A stretch of 64,000 bases of DNA, taken from positions 186,001 to 250,000 of the forward strand of contig CAVTOD010000007.1 of NCBI GenBank assembly GCA_963736305.1. The letters run 5' to 3'. The notes under the pieces are model-generated. The model did not search any database. It was not told where the DNA came from and saw only the letters and a program-made list of their open reading frames with translations. Below are positions 17,431 to 25,580 of this stretch, one piece after another; within the stretch, counting starts at the first letter, position 1; every line of letters begins with the position of its first letter. The position numbers and the translations under genes are program-made. This DNA comes from DASUPK01 sp963736305. GTDB lineage: Bacteria > Actinomycetota > Thermoleophilia > Solirubrobacterales > 70-9.

Positions 17431-17649
17431 ATGGCGAAGGAAGAGAAGATCGAGATGGAGGGCGAGATCACCGAGGCGTTGCCGAACACGATGTTCCGTG
17501 TGAAGTTGGACAACGACCACGAGGTCCTCGGCCACATCTCGGGCAAGATGCGCCGCCACTACATCCGGATCCTCCCGGGAGACCGGGTGAAGATCGAGCT
17601 CTCCCCCTACGACCTCGACCGCGGCCGGATCACCTACCGGTACAAGTGA
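17431..17649 (+). CDS. infA: translation initiation factor IF-1
   Basis: 72 aa, exactly the usual IF-1 length, an OB-fold protein that binds the ribosomal A site. Motifs: MAKEEKIEMEGEI, LPNTMFRVKLDN, HISGKMRRHYIRILPGD and the C-terminal GRITYRYK. The start at 17431 is set by this conserved N-terminus. It is not next to secY/adk/map or rpmJ/rpsM as in many actinobacteria, so this could be a stand-alone copy. Confidence 0.95.
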   Translation: MAKEEKIEMEGEITEALPNTMFRVKLDNDHEVLGHISGKMRRHYIRILPGDRVKIELSPYDLDRGRITYRYK

Positions 17650-17712
17650 CAGCGAAGTAGCTCCCCGCTCCGGTCCTCTGCGCGTGCTGCTTTCGACTCA
17701 GCCGTCAGCCGC

Positions 17713-18963
17713 CTAGCTCAGATAGGACCCGGATGCGGTCGAATCCGGATTCGCCAGCTCAGCGATCAGCGAGGACCAGCCGAATTCCTTGGCGCCTAGG
17801 CCCTCGCCCGTATAGGGCTCGTAGAACTCGCGCAGGCCCTCCGCCGCCACGGCCTCGCTGAGTCGCGTGGCCATCTCCATCGCCTCGGCCTCGTACCCGA
17901 GTCGCAGGAGCCCAATCCAGATCAGCCACGCCGAGTTGATCCAGGTGGGCCCGCGCCAGTAGAGACGCCGGAGCGGCCCCTTCCACTTGCGCGGCTCGAA
18001 TGTCGGCTCCTCCGCGGAGACCGACGTCGGTGGGAAGGGGAGCCAGTACTTGCGCCGATCGAGGAGGTGCTCCTCGACGAGCCGCCGGCCGATCTCCTCC
18101 GGGAGGTCCGGGAGGGCCAGCGGCGCGAGCGCGGACCAGGTCGAGGTCCGCAGGCGCCGGTCGCCCTTCGCCACTGCGTCTGTCCTGTCCTCGTGCGCGA
18201 GATCGCCGCGCGCGACGTCCAGGAAGAGCCCACGGTGCTCGTCCCAGAATCGCTCGATCAGCCGCGGGGTGATCGATTCCTCTCCCATGGCGAGCCGGGC
18301 AAGACACCAGAGGACGTTGACGATCACCTCGCAGAGCACAGGGCCGCCAACGTCGACGACGCGGCGCGCATTCCAGTCCATGCGGCGGTTCCTGGCGATC
18401 AGAAAGGGGAACAGCGTCCGGGCGTGGGCGCGGAGCCCCCAGACCGGGTCGAACTTGGGCGAGGAGTCGAGCCCCGACTCGTCGGGCTGGACGATCCAGA
18501 TCAGGCCGTCGCCGTCGAGGTCGCGATTTGCCTCCAGCCAGCGGTGGTGGGCGGCGATCCGCGGCTCGGAGGCAGGGTCCCCGACGGCGATTCGCCACGC
18601 CCAGGCGAGCAGGGGCGGCTGGATCGTCGAGGTGTTTCTCGCCTTCCGCGACGTGACGTTGTAGGTCCAGCGGCGCTGCCAGTCGACGTGGCGGTGCCAG
18701 AAGATCGTGTGGCCGATGAAGCCGTCCTCCGAGCCGCCATTGAGCAGGCTGCGAAGCTCGCTCTCGGCTCGGGCCCGGTCGAAGCGCCGCCAGACGATCG
18801 CGTGAAAGCACGAGTCCCAATACCACTGCCACGGGTAGTGCCCCGGGCTCGGCCGCGAGTACCCGAAGTGGACCCCGTCGCGTTCGCCGTCTATCCAGTT
18901 CCCGCGCAGGGTCTCCTCGACGATTCCTAAGACCTGGCCATGCACCGGTATCGGCTCAGTCAA
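17713..18963 (-). CDS. GH63-like (alpha/alpha)6 glycoside hydrolase, possibly glucosyl/mannosylglycerate hydrolase
   Basis: A 416-aa cytoplasmic protein of the six-hairpin glycosidase class. Signatures: YPWQWYWDSCFHAIVW (about residues 42-57), the WRGPTWINSAWLIW segment and EFYEPYTGEGLGAKEFGWS near the C-terminus, which match the GH63 group that includes bacterial mannosylglycerate and glucosylglycerate hydrolases. Asp in WDS and Glu in the C-terminal motif would be the acid/base pair. TTG start; it overlaps the last exporter permease gene by 8 nt and is probably co-transcribed with it. Specificity is inferred only. Confidence 0.75.
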   Translation of the reverse strand: MTEPIPVHGQVLGIVEETLRGNWIDGERDGVHFGYSRPSPGHYPWQWYWDSCFHAIVWRRFDRARAESELRSLLNGGSEDGFIGHTIFWHRHVDWQRRWTYNVTSRKARNTSTIQPPLLAWAWRIAVGDPASEPRIAAHHRWLEANRDLDGDGLIWIVQPDESGLDSSPKFDPVWGLRAHARTLFPFLIARNRRMDWNARRVVDVGGPVLCEVIVNVLWCLARLAMGEESITPRLIERFWDEHRGLFLDVARGDLAHEDRTDAVAKGDRRLRTSTWSALAPLALPDLPEEIGRRLVEEHLLDRRKYWLPFPPTSVSAEEPTFEPRKWKGPLRRLYWRGPTWINSAWLIWIGLLRLGYEAEAMEMATRLSEAVAAEGLREFYEPYTGEGLGAKEFGWSSLIAELANPDSTASGSYLS

Positions 18964-19735
18964 TCGTCATCCGCCGCATGCCCCTGAGGGCGAAGAAGCT
19001 GAGCACCGCGGCGAGCCCGACCAACGTCACGAGCCCCGGCCACGTGTCCGACCAGGTGACCTCCCCGATGAACCCCTGGCGCGCTGCGTCGACGACCTGG
19101 GTGACGGGGTTGTACTTGGCGACCGTCTGCAGCCATCCCGTGAGCAGGTTCTGCGGCGCGTAGGCGGTCGTGGTCAGCACCGCGAGCAGCATTCCGATCT
19201 GCATCAGCGGCGCCGCCGACTGCGTGCGGAACCTGAAGGCGAGTGACGTGCCCCAGGTTGCCGCCACCACCGCCATGCCCATCACCAGGAAGAGGGCCAG
19301 CAGCAGGCCCAGGAGCCCCGGCCAGTGGACCCCCACGACGAAGCCGACGATCAGCAGGAAGGTCGCGGGGAGAAGCGAGCGGAGGCTGGCGGAGAGCACG
19401 AGCCCGGCGAGCAGCACCGGCCGGGGCGCCGGGGAGGCGAGGAGCCGGTCGAACCAGCCCTGCTCGATGTCACGCGCCAGGTTGACGCCGGTGGCGGCTC
19501 CGGTGAAGCCGGCGCCCTGCAGCATGCTCACCGGGATCAGGAAGCTCTGGTAGCTGTGGGTGTCGAAGCCGGGGAGAAGGGTGAGGCTCCCGAAGACGCT
19601 CGTCAGTCCCAGGAAGAAGATCGCGGGGGCGAGGATCCCCGGAATCGCGGCGCCGGGCACCCGGAAGATCTCGTTGAGCGCCCGCCGCACGAGCGCGCGG
19701 ACCGTCGCCCACCAGCCCCGCCACGGTCCCCTCAT
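18956..19735 (-). CDS. ABC-2 type exporter permease (second)
   Basis: A 259-aa membrane protein with six predicted helices, ABC2_membrane family. It carries an amphipathic N-terminus, FDRLLASPAPRPVLLAG after helix 2, and YNPVTQVVDAARQGFIG before the last helix, the usual DrrB/ABC-2 layout. The ATG at 19735 overlaps the stop of the previous permease (ATGA). Partner of the other permease and DrrA-like ATPase. Substrate unknown. Confidence 0.87.
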   Translation of the reverse strand: MRGPWRGWWATVRALVRRALNEIFRVPGAAIPGILAPAIFFLGLTSVFGSLTLLPGFDTHSYQSFLIPVSMLQGAGFTGAATGVNLARDIEQGWFDRLLASPAPRPVLLAGLVLSASLRSLLPATFLLIVGFVVGVHWPGLLGLLLALFLVMGMAVVAATWGTSLAFRFRTQSAAPLMQIGMLLAVLTTTAYAPQNLLTGWLQTVAKYNPVTQVVDAARQGFIGEVTWSDTWPGLVTLVGLAAVLSFFALRGMRRMTID

Positions 19736-20523
19736 ACGCCCCTCCGCACGCGGCCGATGAGCGCGAACCGGCAGAGCGTCAGGCCGAATATCCCGACGCC
19801 GATCACCGAGGCCACGGCCTTCAGCTGCGTGGTTAGCGACCACCCCGCGATGATCGGCTCGCGGATCCCGTTGACGACGAAGCTCAGCGGGTTGTACTGG
19901 GCGATCCAGCCGGCCGGGTCGAGCATCAGGTTCGCCGGGAAGAAGGCGTCCGAGAGAAAGAGGATCACGAAGACGAGGGGGAAGATCCCCTGGACGACGC
20001 TGGCGCTGTTCGTTCGCAGGGCGATCGCGGCCCCGATCGAGCCGAACGCGAGCGCGGCGGCCGAGACGAGGACCGTGATCCAGAGCGCGGCGGGGATCCC
20101 CTCGTTGATCGACGCTCCGAAGATCAGGCCGAGGACGATGAAGTACACGGCGATGATCCCCCCGAGCACGGCCGTCGCCGCGAGCCGGCCGAGCACCACG
20201 GCATAGCGGGAGATCGGGGCGGCGAACAGGCGGTCCGTGAAGCCCATCTCGATGTCGATCGCGAACGCGATCGCACCGGAGTTGCCGGTCATCATCACCG
20301 ACTGGACGATCGCGCCCGCGAGCATGAACGAGAGGAAGTTGTCGACGGGCGGGAACTGCGGAAGGTTGATTGCACGCCCCGCGCCGGCGGTCTGGATCGC
20401 GAGCAGCGCCGTGGGGAAGAGGATCAGGGGCGCGGCGAGCTGCGGCCGTCTCAGCGTCTGGACGACGGACCGCTTGCCGAGGGCCGCGACCACCCGGGCG
20501 TTGGTCGCGAGCCGGTCGGTCAT
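19732..20523 (-). CDS. ABC-2 type exporter permease (first)
   Basis: A 263-aa six-helix ABC-2 permease related to the next gene: FTDRLFAAPISRYAVVLGR and YNPLSFVVNGIREPIIAG are the equivalents of its motifs. The start overlaps the ATPase stop by 4 nt (ATGA). The two permeases probably form a heterodimer for export of a lipid, drug or glycoconjugate. Confidence 0.87.
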   Translation of the reverse strand: MTDRLATNARVVAALGKRSVVQTLRRPQLAAPLILFPTALLAIQTAGAGRAINLPQFPPVDNFLSFMLAGAIVQSVMMTGNSGAIAFAIDIEMGFTDRLFAAPISRYAVVLGRLAATAVLGGIIAVYFIVLGLIFGASINEGIPAALWITVLVSAAALAFGSIGAAIALRTNSASVVQGIFPLVFVILFLSDAFFPANLMLDPAGWIAQYNPLSFVVNGIREPIIAGWSLTTQLKAVASVIGVGIFGLTLCRFALIGRVRRGV

Positions 20524-21503
20524 TCTGCGACCGCCTCCGTCTCACCCGTCTCCTGCGACGCGCCCTCGAGGTGCTGTCCCGTCTTGTTGACGAACACGTC
20601 GTCGAGCGTGGGCTGCACCAGATCGAGGGACTCCACGTCCAGCCCCGCGTGGTTGAGGGCGACGACGATCGGCCCGACCTCCGCGGTGCCGTGCTCGAGC
20701 TCGACCATCAGCGTCCCGTCACGGGCCGGAAGCGGCCGTCCGAAGCGGTCGAGCACCTCCTCGGCTCTCGCCTCCTTGCCGGCCTGCTCGACCAGGCAGA
20801 TCTCCAGGTGCGGCTTGCCGACCTCGGCCTTCAGCGCCTGCGGGGTGCCCTCGGCGACCAGCCGGCCGCCGGAGATGATCCCGACGCGGTCAGCGAGCTG
20901 GTCGGCCTCCTCGAGGTACTGGGTCGTGAGGAAGACCGTCGTTCCGTCGTCGTTCAGCTTTCCGACCTCCTCCCAGATCGCCTTGCGGCTGACGGGGTCG
21001 AGCCCAGTCGTGGGCTCGTCCAGGAAGAGGACCTCAGGGGTATGGACCAGAGCGGCGGCGAGGTCGAGGCGCCGGCGCATGCCGCCGGAGTACGTGCCGA
21101 CCCGCCGATCGGCGGCGAGGGTGAGCCCGACTCGGTCGAGCAGCCACTGACCTCGCTCCTTGCCGTCCTTCTTGGGGATGCCGTGGAGCGTCGCCTGGAG
21201 CTCGAGCAGCTCGCGTCCGGTCATCAGCGGGTCGAGGGCCGCCTCCTGGAGGGCGACTCCGATCTTGCGGCGCACCGCACCCGCGTCCTTGGCGACGTCG
21301 AACCCCGCCACGACCGCCCGGCCTCCGGTCGGCAGCAGCAGCGTGGTCAGCATCCGGACCGTGGTGGTCTTGCCGGCGCCGTTCGGGCCCAGGAACCCAT
21401 AGATCTCGCCCTCCGCCACTTCGAGGTCGACGCCGTCAACCGCCACGATGCCGCCCTCGAACTCGCGAGCAAGTTGCTGCGTCTCGATGGCGGCCACGGT
21501 CAC
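20520..21503 (-). CDS. DrrA-type ABC exporter ATP-binding protein
   Basis: 327 aa. Walker A GPNGAGKTTT, Q-loop VALQEAALDP, signature YSGGMRRRLDLAAALV, Walker B VLFLDEPTTGLDP and switch region FLTTQYLEEADQLADR, all of the daunorubicin-resistance DrrA class. The Gln in TTQYLEEA replaces the usual switch His, as is normal in DrrA. The C-terminal DUF4162-like part runs from about residue 235. GTG start. First gene of the exporter operon with two permeases and the GH63-like glycosidase. Confidence 0.9.
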   Translation of the reverse strand: MTVAAIETQQLAREFEGGIVAVDGVDLEVAEGEIYGFLGPNGAGKTTTVRMLTTLLLPTGGRAVVAGFDVAKDAGAVRRKIGVALQEAALDPLMTGRELLELQATLHGIPKKDGKERGQWLLDRVGLTLAADRRVGTYSGGMRRRLDLAAALVHTPEVLFLDEPTTGLDPVSRKAIWEEVGKLNDDGTTVFLTTQYLEEADQLADRVGIISGGRLVAEGTPQALKAEVGKPHLEICLVEQAGKEARAEEVLDRFGRPLPARDGTLMVELEHGTAEVGPIVVALNHAGLDVESLDLVQPTLDDVFVNKTGQHLEGASQETGETEAVAE

Positions 21504-21551
21504 GGGACGATAACCGGCGGCCGGGACTGGCCCCGGAGGTGGATCACACAG

Positions 21552-22506
21552 CTACGCGCTGATCCGCAGCGGCAGCGACGCCTGGGGCGGGGCCCCGCGG
21601 CGGCGCCCGCCCAGGCGCGTCACCACGGCCCGTGGGCCCGGCGGGAGTCGGCCGTCGGTCGCCACCCACGAGCCCGCCAGGATCAGCAGCAGCCCGGCGA
21701 TCGCTCCCGCACCCGGGCTCTCGCCCAGGACGATCACGCCGAGCGTCACCGCCACCACCGGGTTCACGTAGGTGATGATGGAGGCGCGGCCCGCGCCGAC
21801 CTCCTTGACCAGCACCATCAGGATCACGAAGGCGGTCGCCGTGCAGACGATCCCGAGCACCACCAGCGAGGCCAGGGCGTCGGCGGGGGGTGTTGACTTC
21901 GGGAAGGTGAGGAGCGCGGCCGGCGTGAGGAGCACCGCGGCCACGGTGAGGCTCGCGGCCATCGTCGCGCGTGGATCGAAGTCGATCAGATGGCGCTTGA
22001 TGATCATCGGTCCCGCCGCGTAGCCGAATGCGGCCAGCATCACGGCGGCCGCTCCCAGGATCGCGCCCGGGTTTGCGCTGAGGTCGATCCCGACGAGGGC
22101 GATCACCCCGGCGAGGCCGATCAGCATTCCGACCATGCGGGTCCGCGTCGGCCGCTCGGTGTGGTCGAAGCGCAGGGCCAGCAGCGCGATCAGCAGCGGG
22201 ACCGTGGCGATCACGATCGCAGCGACCGAGGAGTCGACGTGGCGCTCGCCGGCGGCGATCAGCGGGAACGGCGAGTGCCATCTCGACGGTGGCGTAGGCG
22301 AGAATCCACCGGCGCGGTCCGCGGCGCAGCATCTCGAGGCCCTGCCTCGGAACGATCGCGAAGAGGAGCGAGGCGCCCAGGACGATCCGGGCCCAGGCGA
22401 GGAAGAAGGGGGAGACGCCGCCGTCCACGGCGACCTTGATGAAGAGGTAGGGGACGCCCCAGATCAGCGAGAGCGCCGCGAAGGCAAGCCAGGCCCGTTG
22501 ATTCAC
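21552..22506 (-). pseudogene. EamA/DMT family transporter, interrupted by a one-base frameshift
   Basis: The first part, from the GTG at 22506, reads as a DMT transporter (WLAFAALSLIWGVPYLFIKV) up to YATVEMAL. The rest continues in another frame as PFPLIAAGERHVDSS and the second EamA repeat, ending at 21552. Removing one G near 22271-22273 joins the two parts into a normal 10-helix protein of about 317 aa. The start overlaps the amidase stop (GTGA). Either a genuine recent disruption or a sequencing/assembly error; no other damage is visible, so the change is recent if real. Confidence 0.8.
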
Positions 22507-23864
22507 ACGGCGGAGGGCGAAGCCCGTAGCTCCACGAACTCGCGGTCGGTGGCGCGCTCGAGCCCCTCTGCCGCGTCGAGCAGAAGGGCGTCGGAGCCCC
22601 AGGTGCCGAGGAGCTGCAGCGCGGCGGGCATCCCGCCGTCCAGGCCGACCGGGACGCTCACGCCGGGGACGCCGGTGAGGTTCGCGAGCACGCCCTGGCG
22701 GGCGTTGCCCGAATCTGCAGACTCGACGCCCGATGGCAGCTCGATCATCGGCTCGGTGAGCGACGGCGCGACGGCGGGGACCGTCGGCCAGGCGAGCATG
22801 TCGATGTCCTCGAAGAGGGCCGCCAGGTCTCGCCGCACCTTGGCGCGGACCTTGAACGCCCGCGCCGTCAGGCTCAGAGGCAGGAGCGCCCGCAGCTTCA
22901 GCACGCCGCGGTTGACCAGGCCGAGCTCCGGGCTCAGCCCGTTCAGGACGGCGGGCACCAGGTGCGCCGCCTCCTCCGCCTGCGCGACCAGCAGCGCGGC
23001 CGGGAGGATCATGTCCAGGTCCGGCAGCTCGACCTCGACGACCGTGCCGTCGACCTCGGCTCGCAGCGACTCGAGCGCGGCCTCGCAGGCCTCGCGGACG
23101 CCGGGAGCCGAGTCGCTCCAGAAGGGATCCCTCACCACGCCGATCTTCAGTCCGCTCGGCTCTCCCGCGGTGATCTCCTCCCCGAACAGGACGGACGCGA
23201 GCAGCCGGCAGTCGGCGGCGTCGCGGCAGAGCGGGCCCGAGACGATCGTCTCGGTGTTGGAGATGTGATGGCCCTCCATCGCCGAGCGCCCGAAGGTCGG
23301 TTTCAGGCCGGTGAGCCCGCAGTAGGCGGCCGGGTAGCGAATCGACCCGAGCCCGTCCGCTCCGACCGCGCCCGAGACGAGTCCGCCGGCGACCGCCGCC
23401 GCGGGCCCGCTGGAGGATCCGCCGGGGCAGCGCTCGAGGTCCCAGGGGTTGTGGGCGGCTCCGTAGAGCGATGTGTTGCCGGTGCTGCTCGAGCCCAGCT
23501 CGTGCATGTTGCCGACGCCCGCGATCACCGCACCGACGTCGCGGAGCACGCGGTAGGGCGCGGACTCGCCCGGCTCGAGGGTGACGCCGGGCACCGAGGC
23601 GGCGCCGAAGGTTTCTGCGCGCCAGGGCAGCGGCCACTCGTCCTTGATCAGGACAGGGACGCCGCGCAGCGGGCCATCGGGAGCCTGCTCGAGCATCTCG
23701 CGGGAGCGGTCGGGAAAAATCGCGATCACGGCGTTCAGGTCGGGATTCCGCTCCTCGATCCTGGCGAGGCAGGCGTCCAGCAGCTCGGCCGGGTCCAGCT
23801 CGCCGGCTGCGATCTGCGCTGCCTGCTCGCGTAGTGGGAGCGAAAGGGCGTCGAGGGCGCTCAT
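22503..23864 (-). CDS. amidase signature family protein
   Basis: 453 aa. The Ser-cisSer-Lys triad is present: Lys in VPVLIKDEWPL (about residue 74), cis-Ser in CPGGSSSGPAAAVAGG, and the nucleophile Ser in GLGSIRYPAAYCGLTGLKPT. It hydrolyses an amide bond; the substrate is unknown. The catalytic loop reads GADGLGSIR where GTDTGGSIR is usual. The ATG overlaps the stop of a small GatC-like gene, and its own stop overlaps the EamA start; the three look like one coupled unit. Confidence 0.88.
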   Translation of the reverse strand: MSALDALSLPLREQAAQIAAGELDPAELLDACLARIEERNPDLNAVIAIFPDRSREMLEQAPDGPLRGVPVLIKDEWPLPWRAETFGAASVPGVTLEPGESAPYRVLRDVGAVIAGVGNMHELGSSSTGNTSLYGAAHNPWDLERCPGGSSSGPAAAVAGGLVSGAVGADGLGSIRYPAAYCGLTGLKPTFGRSAMEGHHISNTETIVSGPLCRDAADCRLLASVLFGEEITAGEPSGLKIGVVRDPFWSDSAPGVREACEAALESLRAEVDGTVVEVELPDLDMILPAALLVAQAEEAAHLVPAVLNGLSPELGLVNRGVLKLRALLPLSLTARAFKVRAKVRRDLAALFEDIDMLAWPTVPAVAPSLTEPMIELPSGVESADSGNARQGVLANLTGVPGVSVPVGLDGGMPAALQLLGTWGSDALLLDAAEGLERATDREFVELRASPSAV

Positions 23865-24061
23865 CGCGCCGGAGGCTTCGACATGTCGGGGTGCGGCTCG
23901 GGCTCGATGCCTGTGAGGTCGGCATCCCGCAGCAGCTCCATGCCCGGCTCATAGAGGGACCAGACGCCGGCCATCGCCGCCCGCTCATCGTCGTCCGCGA
24001 CGATCCCAAAGGTCTCGAGACCGCCGTTCAAATAGCTCTGGAATGCGGATTCGCCCTCCAT
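23861..24061 (-). CDS. small GatC/AtzG-like amidase partner
   Basis: 66 aa, beginning MEGESAFQSYLNGGLETFGI and containing RAAMAGVWSLYEPGMELLRD, a short helical protein like the DUF4089/AtzG/GatC group that wraps around amidase signature enzymes. Its stop overlaps the amidase start by 4 nt, the expected context. The ATG at 24061 has AGGG about 9 nt upstream; a TTG-started longer version to 24103 is less likely. Family call is by size, sequence feel and position. Confidence 0.65.
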   Translation of the reverse strand: MEGESAFQSYLNGGLETFGIVADDDERAAMAGVWSLYEPGMELLRDADLTGIEPEPHPDMSKPPAR

Positions 24062-24139
24062 CCGCGTGAACCCTACTCGGTGCGTCGCGGCGCCCGGTTG
24101 CAAGGAAACCCCGCAACCCTCCTCGAAAAGGGGTGTTCA

Positions 24140-24928
24140 ATGAAGCTCATGGGCCAGCACGCTCACCTATTGGCACGCCTGCACAGGCTGACCGTGGCTA
24201 CGGCCGTTGCCGTCTTCGCGGGCGTGCTCGCGGCCGTGATCGGCACCGGAGTCGCCGGGGCGGCGCCGCGCGTGATCGTGCTGGGCGCGGCGACGCCGGC
24301 GGTCCCTTCCTGCCCGACCAACTGCCAGGCCGTGGGCAAGACCACGGGCTTCCAGACGAACATCACGGGCGCGAAGAACCCGTTCCTCGTCACAGTCCGG
24401 GGGCAGGTCGTCGCCTGGTCGATCAAGACAGGCGCGCCGAGCACCAAGCCGAACCCGAACAACAACAACCAGAGCGACTACGACTTCTTCAGCAAGACGT
24501 TCGGCGGTCCGCCCAAGGCGCGGGTCTCGGTGCTCAAGCCGATCATGAAACAGATCCGGGCCGGGCATCCGATCTACAAGCTCAAGGCGCAATCGCCGGT
24601 CGAGGATCTCTCCGCGTACCTCGGCCAGACCACCACGTTCACGCTGGACACTCCCCTGCGCGTGAAGCCGAACAACGTGGTGGCATTGACCGTCCCCACC
24701 TGGGCGCCCGCGTTCGCGATCAACCAGAGCGCGGACACGAAGTGGGCGGCGAGCCGGAAGAAGGGCAAGTGCAACGACACGGCCGACATCCTGGCCGGGA
24801 CGCCGCAGGACGCTCTCGGAACCGAGCGCTCCTACGGCTGCGTCTACAACACCGCGCGACTGCTCTATTCGGCGACCGTGGTCGCCGACCCGACTCAGAC
24901 TCCGCCCAAGACGAAGCCGAAGAAGTAG
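24140..24928 (+). CDS. secreted protein of unknown function
   Basis: 262 aa with a long signal peptide (hydrophobic about residues 18-42, AGAAP cleavage region). The mature part begins with a short Cys pair (SCPTNCQAVG) and continues as a beta-rich domain (FLVTVRGQVVAWSI, TFTLDTPLRVKPNNVVALTV) with an NPNNNNQ loop; CNDTADILAG and YGCVYNTAR give two more Cys. The C-terminus is Pro/Thr/Lys-rich. AGGGG lies 6 nt before the ATG. No family recognised; the same kind of protein is often seen in soil actinobacteria as a hypothetical. Confidence 0.7.
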   Translation: MKLMGQHAHLLARLHRLTVATAVAVFAGVLAAVIGTGVAGAAPRVIVLGAATPAVPSCPTNCQAVGKTTGFQTNITGAKNPFLVTVRGQVVAWSIKTGAPSTKPNPNNNNQSDYDFFSKTFGGPPKARVSVLKPIMKQIRAGHPIYKLKAQSPVEDLSAYLGQTTTFTLDTPLRVKPNNVVALTVPTWAPAFAINQSADTKWAASRKKGKCNDTADILAGTPQDALGTERSYGCVYNTARLLYSATVVADPTQTPPKTKPKK

Positions 24929-24944
24929 CGGCGCGCCCGAGCCG

Positions 24945-25256
24945 CTAGCCGCAGGCCGCGGGGTTCTGCTTGCACTGTTGCTCGAACGCGGCCTGGGGGC
25001 TCCCCTTGGCCGGCGGGACGTCGTTGGTCTGGGAGTCTGGCTGCTTCGGATTGAAGGTCGTGGTGCTTCCCGTGGTGCCGGTCGTGCTCGGCGCCGTGGT
25101 GGTCGGGAGCCCCGACGACGTGGGGACCGGCGAGGTGATCGCCGGGATCGAGACCGAGTGGACCGTCGTGTCACCGGAGCTGTCGCTCCCGCATCCGGCG
25201 GCGATCAACCCGATGGCCGCGACCAGCGGGAGAACGGCGAAGTAACGACGGATCAC
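24945..25256 (-). CDS. small Thr/Ser-rich lipoprotein
   Basis: 103 aa. Signal peptide with lipobox IAAGC (Cys22), a Ser/Thr/Pro-rich spacer (about 40-75), then PQAAFEQQCKQNPAACG at the end with two Cys that could form a disulfide. The GTG at 25256 overlaps the stop of the zinc-ribbon gene upstream (GTGA). Probably anchored outside the membrane. No function can be assigned. Confidence 0.65.
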   Translation of the reverse strand: MIRRYFAVLPLVAAIGLIAAGCGSDSSGDTTVHSVSIPAITSPVPTSSGLPTTTAPSTTGTTGSTTTFNPKQPDSQTNDVPPAKGSPQAAFEQQCKQNPAACG

Positions 25257-25537
25257 GATCCGTCGAGGGCCGGCTGGCGCAGTCCGCAGTAAGGGCAGTC
25301 GCTGACGTCCAGTCCGATCAGCTGGTTGCAGCGCCGGCAGGCGCGCAGGTTCTCCGGGGCCCTGACGAGCGCGGACTCCGATGGAGCGAGCGGCAGGGCG
25401 GCCGCCGCCACGCGCATCTCCTCGCCGGTCTCCCGATCGACGTAGACGCCGTCGGGCCTGATCTTGGCGAGCGCCTCGCGGCCCGACGCCGGCGCCCTCA
25501 GCCGGTAGATCTGCTCGGGGTTCTGCACGGGCGGCAC
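25253..25537 (-). CDS. small zinc-ribbon protein
   Basis: About 95 aa. The C-terminus has CRRCNQLIGLDVSDCPYCG, two CxxC knuckles 13 residues apart that should bind one zinc. The N-terminal part has no known domain. The start is uncertain: GTG at 25537 or 25528, or TTG at 25552. Coupled to the lipoprotein gene downstream by a GTGA overlap and divergent from the glycosyltransferase gene. Confidence 0.6.
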   Translation of the reverse strand: MPPVQNPEQIYRLRAPASGREALAKIRPDGVYVDRETGEEMRVAAAALPLAPSESALVRAPENLRACRRCNQLIGLDVSDCPYCGLRQPALDGS

Positions 25538-25568
25538 GATAACAATGAACAACGACCCACCCTCGCAA

Positions 25569-25574
25569 TACGGT
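25569..25574 (+). promoter_or_regulatory. -10-like TACGGT before the GT4 gene
   Basis: TACGGT lies exactly 6 nt before the GTG at 25581, the textbook position for a leaderless actinobacterial promoter. This supports GTG 25581 over the ATG at 25545 as the true start. Confidence 0.5.
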
Positions 25575-25580
25575 TGGCCG

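Noticed and set aside
21544..24009. 821-codon minus-strand frame spanning the EamA and amidase region
   Set aside because: It is mostly the shadow of the amidase gene; only its short part 22290-22506 is real, as the first piece of the frameshifted EamA gene.
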